This document shows, piece after piece, positions 37,458 through 45,039 of a DNA stretch of 64,000 nucleotides. The notes under the pieces were generated by a model. The model was not told where the DNA came from. It saw nothing but the letters and a program-made list of their open reading frames with translations, and did no database searches. The translations under genes were made by a program, and so were the position numbers. How positions within the stretch are numbered: the first letter of the stretch is position 1; every line of letters begins with the position of its first letter. The DNA comes from Opitutia bacterium (lineage in GTDB: Bacteria; Verrucomicrobiota; Verrucomicrobiia; Opitutales; UBA953): contig CANCHK010000002.1 in NCBI GenBank assembly GCA_947377865.1, positions 1 to 64,000 on the forward strand, in the 5' to 3' direction.

Positions 37458-38486
37458 CTAGGTCGTCGGACGGGAATATTTGAGCCTCACCTTCACCGGA
37501 GCAAAACGCTTGATTGCCGAACGTAAGACGTATCCGAAAATCCTCTTCTCGCAGCGGGTTTGCTTCAAGAGCCGGCATGCGATAGTCAGCCAACTGAAGG
37601 GGTTGATGCCGGGCGCTAGGGTATGGTATCCGAGATCGTACGTGAGCGTCAGTTCGACGAGTTTTCTGCTCTCCAGTTCATAAGCAGGCTTGGTCAGGCG
37701 TCCGTTCGCGTTGGCCACCTGCAGGTCTTTTTCATGCTGAACGCAGGCGTCTTTCCGGCCGACATAGGACATGGCTCTCCTACGGAGGACTTCGGCCGGA
37801 GAAGATTCGTCCAGCAGCTTCCCCATGGAGAGGTTTAAGCCGTGCCAGCGCCAGCTGACCAGGTTTGCTGGCGTGTAGGCGACCGAACCGATCAGCAAGG
37901 CCCGGTAGACATACGGGTCATCTTCCGAGTGCGCATGCAGGATGGGTCCGAATTCATCCAACAGCTGGCGGCGATAGGCGCCGCAGGCGCCGAGGACGGG
38001 CGTGCCGGCCCAGAAATCGAGGGCATTCGATGATGCGGTGCGCCGAAAACAGGTGTATTCCGGTGCGCGTTTTTCCCGGTTCTGATGGATGACGGCTCCC
38101 GCTGCGTCGATCACGCTCACCTGAGTGAATGCCGCCATCACGCTCCCGTCATGGGCGAAGATTTCCGCCATCGCTGCGGTCCGGCCGGGGGCGGAAACAT
38201 CATCGCCGGCCATGGTGACGAAAAAATCTCCGGACGCGGCCCGCGTCGCCCGGTTCCAATTTTTGACCACTCCCATGTTAGGCTCCGGTGGAAGGATTCT
38301 CACTGCCGTACGCCACGGATGCTCAGCCAAGACCACCTCGATAATCGCCAAAGTGCGGTCGGTTGAGGCATCGTCCGCGATGATGATTTCGAGATCAGGA
38401 TAATCTTGGGCCAAGGCTGACCGCAACGCTTCCTCGACGTATTTTTCCTGATTGTAAGTCAGGAAGATAATTGAGGCCTTAAGCAT
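37458..38486 (-). CDS. Glycosyltransferase family 2 (paralog B)
   Basis: 342 residues. Same architecture as paralog [50 protein letters not shown] and AGTPVLGACGAYRRQLL. A 76-base gap separates the two paralogs. Its start overlaps the flippase stop by eight bases. The pair looks like a tandem duplication that has diverged. Confidence 0.9.
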   Translation of the reverse strand: MLKASIIFLTYNQEKYVEEALRSALAQDYPDLEIIIADDASTDRTLAIIEVVLAEHPWRTAVRILPPEPNMGVVKNWNRATRAASGDFFVTMAGDDVSAPGRTAAMAEIFAHDGSVMAAFTQVSVIDAAGAVIHQNREKRAPEYTCFRRTASSNALDFWAGTPVLGACGAYRRQLLDEFGPILHAHSEDDPYVYRALLIGSVAYTPANLVSWRWHGLNLSMGKLLDESSPAEVLRRRAMSYVGRKDACVQHEKDLQVANANGRLTKPAYELESRKLVELTLTYDLGYHTLAPGINPFSWLTIACRLLKQTRCEKRIFGYVLRSAIKRFAPVKVRLKYSRPTT

Positions 38487-39894
38487 GGTGCTCCTTCCGC
38501 GTGGTCTGCAGGGTGATGACGGCCGAGCCGAGGGCGACGGCTCCGAAGGTCAGGCCGGAAACCCACAGGCTCCCTCCCCGCGTCGCGACAAATTGGGCGA
38601 CGCCCATGGCCACGATGGCCATGCCCGACCAGAGCAGGCTGTTGGCGGAAATAGTCCGACCGACTTTATGATAAACGAAGGCCATCATCATGATCCCATA
38701 CAACAAGGCGCCGACGAGGAAAGCGAGCCCTGCCCCGGTCAACCCGAGCCAGGGCAACCAGAGAAAGGTGAGCGCCATGACGCCGATGGCCGCAACGCTT
38801 TCGAGCCAGAACATCTCTTTGGGCGTTGCCCGGGCCGCGAGCCAGAACCCCAGCGGCCAGCTCACGAGCCGGCAGGCCACGCCCCAGACCATCAAGCGCA
38901 GCAAGTCGAGCGCCTGGTGGAAGGCGGCGGAATAAAACAGGCTGAGCAAAGCCTCGCCGAACAGCACCAGGCCGACGAAGCACGGGGTGGCCAGGATGAC
39001 GCCGGCCTTGATCTGCCGGTCCGTGATGTCCAACGCTTCATCCTCGTTCTGGGCGGCCGAGACGCGTGGGTAGAAATCCGTCCCCATGGCCGCGAAGATG
39101 AATCCCGGGATCGTGCCAGCGATCGAAAACGCCGCTTGGTAATAACCGGCGTGGGCGATGCCCAGTTCCTGGACGACGGCCACGCGGGTGAAGTAGACGG
39201 ACAGCTGGAAGACGACGGTCGTCCCGATCACGGCGATACCCATCTTGATCAATGGACCGGCGTTATGGAGGCTGCCGAAAATCTCGCGCAGCCCGGGGAG
39301 CCTTGGCTTGAGGTATCTTCCCAGAACATAGAGCTGGGCCGCTGACGCGATCAGCAGGGCGGCGACCATGCCCCAGAGTCCGCCGAACCAGATCAAGGGA
39401 GCGCCGAGCGCGAAGGCGCCCAGGGCCGACCACGCCTGGGCTTTGGCAACGGCCTTGATCTGACCCCGGGCTTGGAGCAAGGCATTGAGCCCCATCGAGA
39501 CGATGGCCAACGGTGCGGCGACGCTGGCGACCATCACGATCGGCAGGTCCACAAGGTCTCCGAAGGTGAAGTAACAGACCGGCACCGCCGCCACCAGGGC
39601 GACGGCCATGCCGATGATCGCGAGCCTCAAGGTGAACTTTAACACCGTGCCTTCGCGGCCATCGCGTTCTTCACCGTCCTGTCCCGACACGTGTTTCACG
39701 GCCGAAGTGCCGACGCCAAATCCGAGGATCTGCGTCAGGGTATTGATGAGCTGCGTGAGCATCCCCATCATGCCGACGCCCGCAGGGCCGAGCACCATGG
39801 CGACGAGCTTGCCGCGCAGTAAGCCTGTCACCATGGCCACGGCTGAGGCTCCGCCCATCAGGATACTCGAGCGGAGGATGCGGGCGAAAGCCAT
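38479..39894 (-). CDS. wzx: Wzx-type O-antigen flippase
   Basis: 471 residues with about twelve transmembrane helices of the MOP/polysaccharide_synt superfamily. The start ILMGGASAVAMVTGLLRGKLVAMVLGP is typical of O-antigen translocases of the WzxE kind. It would flip the undecaprenyl-diphosphate-linked repeat unit to the periplasm. It is the only full-size flippase in the window and lies next to rmlB, rmlA and the GT2 pair. Confidence 0.9.
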   Translation of the reverse strand: MAFARILRSSILMGGASAVAMVTGLLRGKLVAMVLGPAGVGMMGMLTQLINTLTQILGFGVGTSAVKHVSGQDGEERDGREGTVLKFTLRLAIIGMAVALVAAVPVCYFTFGDLVDLPIVMVASVAAPLAIVSMGLNALLQARGQIKAVAKAQAWSALGAFALGAPLIWFGGLWGMVAALLIASAAQLYVLGRYLKPRLPGLREIFGSLHNAGPLIKMGIAVIGTTVVFQLSVYFTRVAVVQELGIAHAGYYQAAFSIAGTIPGFIFAAMGTDFYPRVSAAQNEDEALDITDRQIKAGVILATPCFVGLVLFGEALLSLFYSAAFHQALDLLRLMVWGVACRLVSWPLGFWLAARATPKEMFWLESVAAIGVMALTFLWLPWLGLTGAGLAFLVGALLYGIMMMAFVYHKVGRTISANSLLWSGMAIVAMGVAQFVATRGGSLWVSGLTFGAVALGSAVITLQTTRKEHHA

Positions 39895-39916
39895 GGTTCA
39901 GACGGGCGGCTGAAAA

Positions 39917-40969
39917 TCAGCCGCGGCCGATCCGCTCCAGCCGATAGGAGCCATCCAGGATCTTCTGGATCCACTGCGGGTTATCCAGATACCATTGGAC
40001 GGTCTTCCGGAAGCCGCTTTGGAAGTTTTCCTGGGGCGCCCAGCCTAATTCCTGCTTGGCGCGGGCGGCATTGATCGCATACCTCATGTCGTGGCCGGGG
40101 CGGTCGGTGACGTAGGTGATGGCGGTGGCGTGCGGCTTGCAGTCCGGGCGCGGCCGCAGTTCGTCCAAGAGGCCGCAGAGCTGGCCCACGAGGTCGATAT
40201 TGCGCTGCTCATTGTCGCCCCCGATGCAGTAAGTCCTGCCCGGCGCGCCTTTTTGGACGGCGGCGAGCAAGGCCCGGGCATGGTCGTCGACATACAGCCA
40301 GTCGCGGATATTCTCGCCTTTGCCGTAGACCGGAATCGGTTCACCGCGGAGGCATTTCAAGATGACCACCGGGATCAGCTTCTCGGGGAACTGATACGGG
40401 CCGTAATTGTTCGAACAGTTGGTGATGACGACCGGCAGACCGTAGGTGTCCATCCACGCCCGGGCCAGGTGATCGCTGGCCGCCTTGCTCGCGCTGTAGG
40501 GCGAGTGCGGGTCATACGGCGTCGTTTCGCTGAAAGCCGGCGCGGCGGGCGCGAGGGATCCGAAGACCTCATCGGTCGAGACGTGCAAGAAGCGAAAGGC
40601 ATCCCGAGGGGGACCGGAGAGTTGGCGCCAATAACCTAAGGCGGCCTGGAGCAGCTGGAACGTCCCGGTGATGTTCGTGGAGATGAATTCGCCCGGGCCG
40701 TCGATCGAGCGATCCACATGCGACTCGGCGGCCAGGTGCATCACGGCGTCCGGGCAGAAGCTCGCCATGGCCTTGCGCATCGCCTCGGCATCGCAGATGT
40801 CCGCCTGGAGGAAGGCGAAGCCCGACTGGCCCTCCAGGTCCGCCAAGGAGGACCGATTACCCGCATAGGTCAGCTTATCGATGACCAAGACCTGATGGCC
40901 GAGGCCGTGCGCCAGTCTCGTGAGGTTAGAGCCGATGAAGCCGGCGCCGCCTGTGATGAGGAGTTTCAT
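39917..40969 (-). CDS. rmlB: dTDP-glucose 4,6-dehydratase
   Basis: 350 residues of the extended SDR family. NAD site [12 protein letters not shown], the [16 protein letters not shown] segment, STDEVFGSL, the catalytic Tyr-Lys in [13 protein letters not shown] and [15 protein letters not shown] are all diagnostic for RmlB/RfbB. It makes dTDP-4-keto-6-deoxyglucose, the substrate for the ketoisomerase encoded ten kilobases downstream in the same run. It lies 22 bases from the flippase gene. Confidence 0.95.
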   Translation of the reverse strand: MKLLITGGAGFIGSNLTRLAHGLGHQVLVIDKLTYAGNRSSLADLEGQSGFAFLQADICDAEAMRKAMASFCPDAVMHLAAESHVDRSIDGPGEFISTNITGTFQLLQAALGYWRQLSGPPRDAFRFLHVSTDEVFGSLAPAAPAFSETTPYDPHSPYSASKAASDHLARAWMDTYGLPVVITNCSNNYGPYQFPEKLIPVVILKCLRGEPIPVYGKGENIRDWLYVDDHARALLAAVQKGAPGRTYCIGGDNEQRNIDLVGQLCGLLDELRPRPDCKPHATAITYVTDRPGHDMRYAINAARAKQELGWAPQENFQSGFRKTVQWYLDNPQWIQKILDGSYRLERIGRG

Positions 40970-40985
40970 GATTTATGGGGATGTA

Positions 40986-43004
40986 TTATTTTGCGAGTTG
41001 AAGTAAGGCCTCGGCGATTCTTGGCCCGACTAGCTCTGCGCCGAACGGGCTAAGGTGATTCGTGTCGATATAATAAAGGGCTCCCTGGCCGTCCCACCAT
41101 TTGACCGACCCGTCAGGATTTTTTAATAAGTCTTGGGTGGTCACGAAAACGACGTTCTTGTTCGCTGCGAAATGATTGGAGAACTTCGCTTCGAAGTCCT
41201 CCCTCCCGGCTTTGGCGCGCAGCGACTCGCTCACCCGCAGTCGATCCAACGGCAGGCCATAGCGATCACGCTGAAAGGCGAAATAGTCGACGGTGCAGAC
41301 ATCGGCTATATCCATGACCGGCGGCTGCTGGACGACGATGAGCTTGGTGTGCCTTGAGGCTTCTTCGAAGAATGGGCGCATACGATCGAACAAGCGCCCA
41401 TCATACCTACAAACAAATAGTAGTCCGGATGGTTTTTCGCTGATAAGGCGACGGCCGAGCGCATTGAATCGATTGAGTTCATCTTCTGATTCGGTCAAGT
41501 GGTCGCGGAACCTATCTTTGATCCACTTTCCTATTTCCGGTAGAGTCGTAGTTGGCGTCGGATCGCCGGCATCCAAGACATGGTAAATCGCTTTGTATCC
41601 CAGCTTCAGGGAGATGGCGTCCACCTGAGCCGCCAGCGTGCAGGCATGTGAGTCGCCCCAGAATAATAATGTCTTGGGGGCGTCCGGATCGCCGCCGACG
41701 GTCACGAAATCGATCGGTCGAGCCGCCTGCTTTGAGTTAAACTTGATGGCATTAAATTTGTCGCCCACTCCGACCGCGGTATTCGACGAGAATAACCCGC
41801 CTAGGCATGTCATCCCTCGGAACCCGCCTACCCACTCGTCGGCTTGCGGGCTGCTTGGATCCTGCGAGGCATAAAGTTTGTGTCGGCCGAAGGAATCGGA
41901 CGCCAGACCTGCGGAAACATACAGCGCTCCGGAGGCGAGGACGATCATCCAAACCGACCCCATTCGGCGGAGGGGTTGTTCAATCCAGCGGTAACTGGCG
42001 ACGGCCAAGGGCGCCGTCAGAGCGAGGGCGATCAATGCCAAGGTCCAAGGATTCAGATAACTGTCGTGCGCGGCGTTCCAAGTCTTCAGGAAAATGATCA
42101 CGGGCCAGTGCCAAAGGTAGAGCGAATAGGAGACCAGTCCGATCCATACCATGCCCGGATGCGCGATCGCCTTGTGAAGGCGGGAATCAGACTTCATTCC
42201 CCAAAGGAACAGCATGACTCCGGGCACCGCCATCAAGGGCCTCAGCCGCTGGAAGATGCTGCCGTAATCCGGGAGGGCGTAGGCCGTTAAGACGATGGCC
42301 AAGCCGGCCCAGCTTGCCGCCGCTGCTCCCCGTCTCGGGCCGATGCCCCCGGCATCTGCCATCGTGGCGAGGGCGATGGTCGCGCCGGCCATGAGCTCCC
42401 ACGCCCGAGGCAAGAGAAGATAGAAAGCTTTGGGCGGATTGGCTGCCGATTGGATCAGAAACCAAACGAAACTCATGAAGCCGAGCCCAAGGACATAGGC
42501 CAAAGTCCGGCCCACGCCTTGATACCGTACCAGCATCCATACCAGCAGAGGAAATAATAAGTAGAACTGCTCTTCGACCCCCAAGGACCAGGTATGTAGC
42601 AAGGGGTCGGCCAGCGCATCGGTCCCCCAATAGTTTCCGATGTTATCGCAGAGGGCGCCATTCCCATTGATCAAAATGACCGCGCGGATCTGCCGGGCGA
42701 TTTCATTCAATTGTATCGGGCTGATCAAAATACCAGCCAGCAAGACCCCGGACATCATCGCGATCAAAGCGGGCAGGATTCGCCTGATTCGGCGGCGATA
42801 AAATCCGGCGAAAGTGAACGTGTTCTCAGTGATTTCCTTGGCGATGATGCCTGTGATCAGGTAGCCTGAAATCACGAAAAAGACGTCCACGCCAAGATAT
42901 CCGCCGGGCAACCAGTCCGGATTCAGGTGAAACAGGATGACCGGCAGCACGGCGATCGCGCGCAGCGCATCGACAGCATGAATTCTTTCAGGGGTTGATG
43001 ACAT
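40986..43004 (-). CDS. Acyltransferase-3 protein with SGNH domain (OafA-like)
   Basis: 672 residues. The N-terminal 340 form the acyltransferase-3 membrane domain with ten or more helices and the motifs AVDALRAIAVLPVILFH, GGYLGVDVFFVISGYL and FYRRRIRRILPAL. The C-terminal SGNH domain carries LFWGDSHACTLAAQ (catalytic Ser) and IDTNHLSPFGAELV (Asp/His). OafA-like fusions O-acetylate glycans in the periplasm after flipping. It lies 16 bases before rmlB and nine bases from the aminotransferase gene. Confidence 0.92.
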   Translation of the reverse strand: MSSTPERIHAVDALRAIAVLPVILFHLNPDWLPGGYLGVDVFFVISGYLITGIIAKEITENTFTFAGFYRRRIRRILPALIAMMSGVLLAGILISPIQLNEIARQIRAVILINGNGALCDNIGNYWGTDALADPLLHTWSLGVEEQFYLLFPLLVWMLVRYQGVGRTLAYVLGLGFMSFVWFLIQSAANPPKAFYLLLPRAWELMAGATIALATMADAGGIGPRRGAAAASWAGLAIVLTAYALPDYGSIFQRLRPLMAVPGVMLFLWGMKSDSRLHKAIAHPGMVWIGLVSYSLYLWHWPVIIFLKTWNAAHDSYLNPWTLALIALALTAPLAVASYRWIEQPLRRMGSVWMIVLASGALYVSAGLASDSFGRHKLYASQDPSSPQADEWVGGFRGMTCLGGLFSSNTAVGVGDKFNAIKFNSKQAARPIDFVTVGGDPDAPKTLLFWGDSHACTLAAQVDAISLKLGYKAIYHVLDAGDPTPTTTLPEIGKWIKDRFRDHLTESEDELNRFNALGRRLISEKPSGLLFVCRYDGRLFDRMRPFFEEASRHTKLIVVQQPPVMDIADVCTVDYFAFQRDRYGLPLDRLRVSESLRAKAGREDFEAKFSNHFAANKNVVFVTTQDLLKNPDGSVKWWDGQGALYYIDTNHLSPFGAELVGPRIAEALLQLAK

Positions 43005-43012
43005 TTTTACTT

Positions 43013-44143
43013 TCAGGCGAACTGCGAACGAATCATGTTAATCACCCGCTCCCGCGCTTCTTCGGACATGGCCGAGCCGGATGGCAGGCAGAGGCCATGG
43101 TCGAAAAGCCGTTCGCTGACCTGCCCTCCGTGCATTTCGGCGGAGGCGAAGACGGGCTGGAGATGCATGGGCTTCCAGACGGGGCGGGCTTCGATGTTCT
43201 CGGCCTCGAGCGCGAGCCGGACTTGCTCACGGGTGACGCCCGCGATCTTGGGGTCGATGCTGAGGCAGGTGAGCCAATGGGTCGACTGACCCCACGAGGC
43301 TTCTGGCTGCATGGTCACGCCTGGGAGGGATTTAAAGGCTTCGGCATACGCCTTGAAGTGACCGCGCCGACGCGAGACTTTTCCGGAGAGGCGCGTGAGC
43401 TGACCAAGCCCGATGCTGGCGGCGATATTACTGAGGCGATAGTTATACCCGATGGTGGAATGCTGGTAGTGCGGAGCCGCATCGCGCGCCTGAGTGGCGA
43501 GGAATCGTGCCTGATTAGCAAGTGCCGCATCATCCGTGACCAGCATACCGCCGCCGCCAGTGGTGATGATTTTGTTGCCGTTAAAGGAATGGATACCAAA
43601 TAGGCCGAAGGAACCCGGCGAAGCCTCGCCATAGGTCGCACCAAGGGCTTCGGCGGCGTCTTCGATGAGCTTGACGCCATGCTTGTCGCAACAAGCTTTA
43701 ATCGGGGAGATATCCGCCGCCTGGCCATAAAGGTGGACGAGGATGAGCGCTTTGGGAGTCTTGCCGGCTTTGGCTTTCTGTTCGATGACCGCACAGGCCA
43801 GTGCGGGATCCATGTTCCAACTACGCGCTTCGGAATCGATGAAGACGGGTTTGGCGCCGAGATAAGTAATCGGCGAAGCCGACGCGACGAAAGTCAGCGA
43901 GGAGCACAGGACTTCGTCCCCGGCACCGACGCCAGCGAGTCGGAGCGCAAGATGCAGGGCAGCGGTCCCGGATGAAACGGCGACGGCATGCTTGGACCCC
44001 ACGAGCTGGGCGAAATCCTGCTCGAATGCGTCGAGATTTGGCCCAGCCGGCGCGACCCAATTGGATTGGAAAGCTTCCAGGACATATTCGATTTCGGCGG
44101 AACCCACATCTGGAGGGGATAAGTAAATTCTGTTTGGGTTCAT
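43013..44143 (-). CDS. DegT/DnrJ/EryC1 family sugar aminotransferase (PglE/PilB-like)
   Basis: 376 residues with SGTAALHLALRLAGVGAGDEV, VKLIEDAAEALGATYG and the PLP lysine in IHSFNGNKIITTGGGGML, the lysine context of C4-aminotransferases such as PglE. These aminate UDP-4-keto-6-deoxy-GlcNAc, but no UDP-GlcNAc 4,6-dehydratase is in the window, so the partner must lie elsewhere or the substrate differs. It is the first gene of the long minus-strand run; the region before it holds the inverted repeat at 44167-44249. Confidence 0.88.
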   Translation of the reverse strand: MNPNRIYLSPPDVGSAEIEYVLEAFQSNWVAPAGPNLDAFEQDFAQLVGSKHAVAVSSGTAALHLALRLAGVGAGDEVLCSSLTFVASASPITYLGAKPVFIDSEARSWNMDPALACAVIEQKAKAGKTPKALILVHLYGQAADISPIKACCDKHGVKLIEDAAEALGATYGEASPGSFGLFGIHSFNGNKIITTGGGGMLVTDDAALANQARFLATQARDAAPHYQHSTIGYNYRLSNIAASIGLGQLTRLSGKVSRRRGHFKAYAEAFKSLPGVTMQPEASWGQSTHWLTCLSIDPKIAGVTREQVRLALEAENIEARPVWKPMHLQPVFASAEMHGGQVSERLFDHGLCLPSGSAMSEEARERVINMIRSQFA

Positions 44144-44166
44144 TTTGAATGGTGCTAAAGTTTTGG

Positions 44167-44249
44167 GTGACGGGTGACAGCCCCCGGGGCATCGGCATTT
44201 CAGGTTTCGGCTATTCGGCCCTCGGCAATCAGGCTTCGGCCATCAGCGG
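44167..44249 (+). repeat. Left inverted repeat flanking the four-helix-bundle gene
   Basis: About 83 bases beginning GTGACGGGTGACAGCC and ending in TTCGGCCATCAGCGG. It matches, in inverse orientation, 44715-44798 on the other side of the gene. A related piece lies at about 57050-57105. Apart from this repeat, 44144-44303 holds no recognisable gene. Confidence 0.75.
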
Positions 44250-44303
44250 TGCACGTGTCTGAGTGGTGTTAACTTATCAGGGGTTGAGCCTTAGAGGTCT
44301 ACG

Positions 44304-44714
44304 ATGGATTTGGTGGCTAATCTTAAAATAATTACTGGGATGAATAAGCTTTTCCAGCCGCTGCGCGTACTCGAATTAGCTAAACAAACTGCGGAGGATG
44401 TTTACCTGCTAACAGGCGATCGGAGATTCGAACGTGAATCTACCTTAAAGAACCAGTTGCGACGTGCTGTGTTATCCGTGCCTAGCAACATAGCCGAAGG
44501 AGAGGGACGCCGATACTCCCAGGAAGGCATTCGCTTCTTTAAAATCGCCATCGCTTCAGCAGAGGAGGCGAAAATTCAGCTGTCTTTAGGCACACGAATT
44601 GGCATAGTGCCTCTGGATAAAGCCAATAAAGCGATTGGCGACCTATCGTCGGTCTGTCGGATGTTGAACAAGCTCATATTTAGTCGAACTTCTCGCGGCA
44701 CGAAACTCGAGTGA
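44304..44714 (+). CDS. Four-helix-bundle (23S intervening-sequence type) protein, intact
   Basis: 136 residues, or 124 if the second ATG (44340) is used. The family core LRVLELAKQTAEDVYLLTG and LKNQLRRAVLSVPSNIAEGEGR matches the frameshifted gene at 14748, as does the following RFFKIAIASAEEAK helix. A GAGG six bases before ATG 44304 favours that start. It is the only plus-strand gene between 21 and 64 kb, and inverted repeats flank it, the right one starting right after its stop codon. The function of stand-alone members is unknown. Confidence 0.88.
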   Translation: MDLVANLKIITGMNKLFQPLRVLELAKQTAEDVYLLTGDRRFERESTLKNQLRRAVLSVPSNIAEGEGRRYSQEGIRFFKIAIASAEEAKIQLSLGTRIGIVPLDKANKAIGDLSSVCRMLNKLIFSRTSRGTKLE

Positions 44715-44798
44715 ACCCGATGGCCGAAGCCTGATACCCGAAGGCCGAATCGCTGGCTCCCGGATGGCCGACTTCCCGGTGGCCGTCACCCGTCACCT
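44715..44798 (-). repeat. Right inverted repeat flanking the four-helix-bundle gene
   Basis: Inverse copy of 44167-44249, ending GGCCGTCACCCGTCACC. Shared blocks include GTGACGGGTGAC, ATTCGGCC and ATCAGGCTTCGGCCATC. It starts at the base after the TGA of the gene. Confidence 0.75.
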
Positions 44799-44849
44799 GT
44801 ATCAGAGACTTTGCTTTTTTTACTCCCACCCGCCAACACCTTACATTTA

Positions 44850-44888
44850 CACTTTTGCACAAGCCACAGGCTGGTTGCACTTTTGCAC
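44850..44888 (+). repeat. TTTGCAC iteron motif
   Basis: TTTTGCAC, AAGCC, then GGTTGCAC and TTTTGCAC, the same block that ends the palindromes at 173-216 and 62262-62304. Here the G-rich and C-rich arms are missing, so this is a partial copy. Confidence 0.65.
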
Positions 44889-44899
44889 TTCAATAATGC

Positions 44900-45016
44900 C
44901 TACTTCCACTTCTGGTCCGCGTATATCCCCAGCTGGCCCAAGGCTTCCCATAATCCTTTGTTCGCCGGATCGGCCAATAATTCCTCCATCCACTGCCCGC
45001 TTGAGATTCGCACCAA
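44900..45016 (-). other. Small ORF or gene remnant after asparagine synthetase
   Basis: Below the length limit of the track. On the minus strand a frame reads LVRISSGQWMEELLADPANK and ends GIYADQKWK with TAG at 44900-44902. Start codons could be TTG 45016, GTG 45013 or ATG 44989 (29 residues). Its composition looks coding, unlike the repeats beside it. I read it as the C-terminal end of a lost gene or a very small protein; the family is not recognised. Confidence 0.35.
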
Positions 45017-45039
45017 CCTCTGCTCATGAGGAAGAGTTA

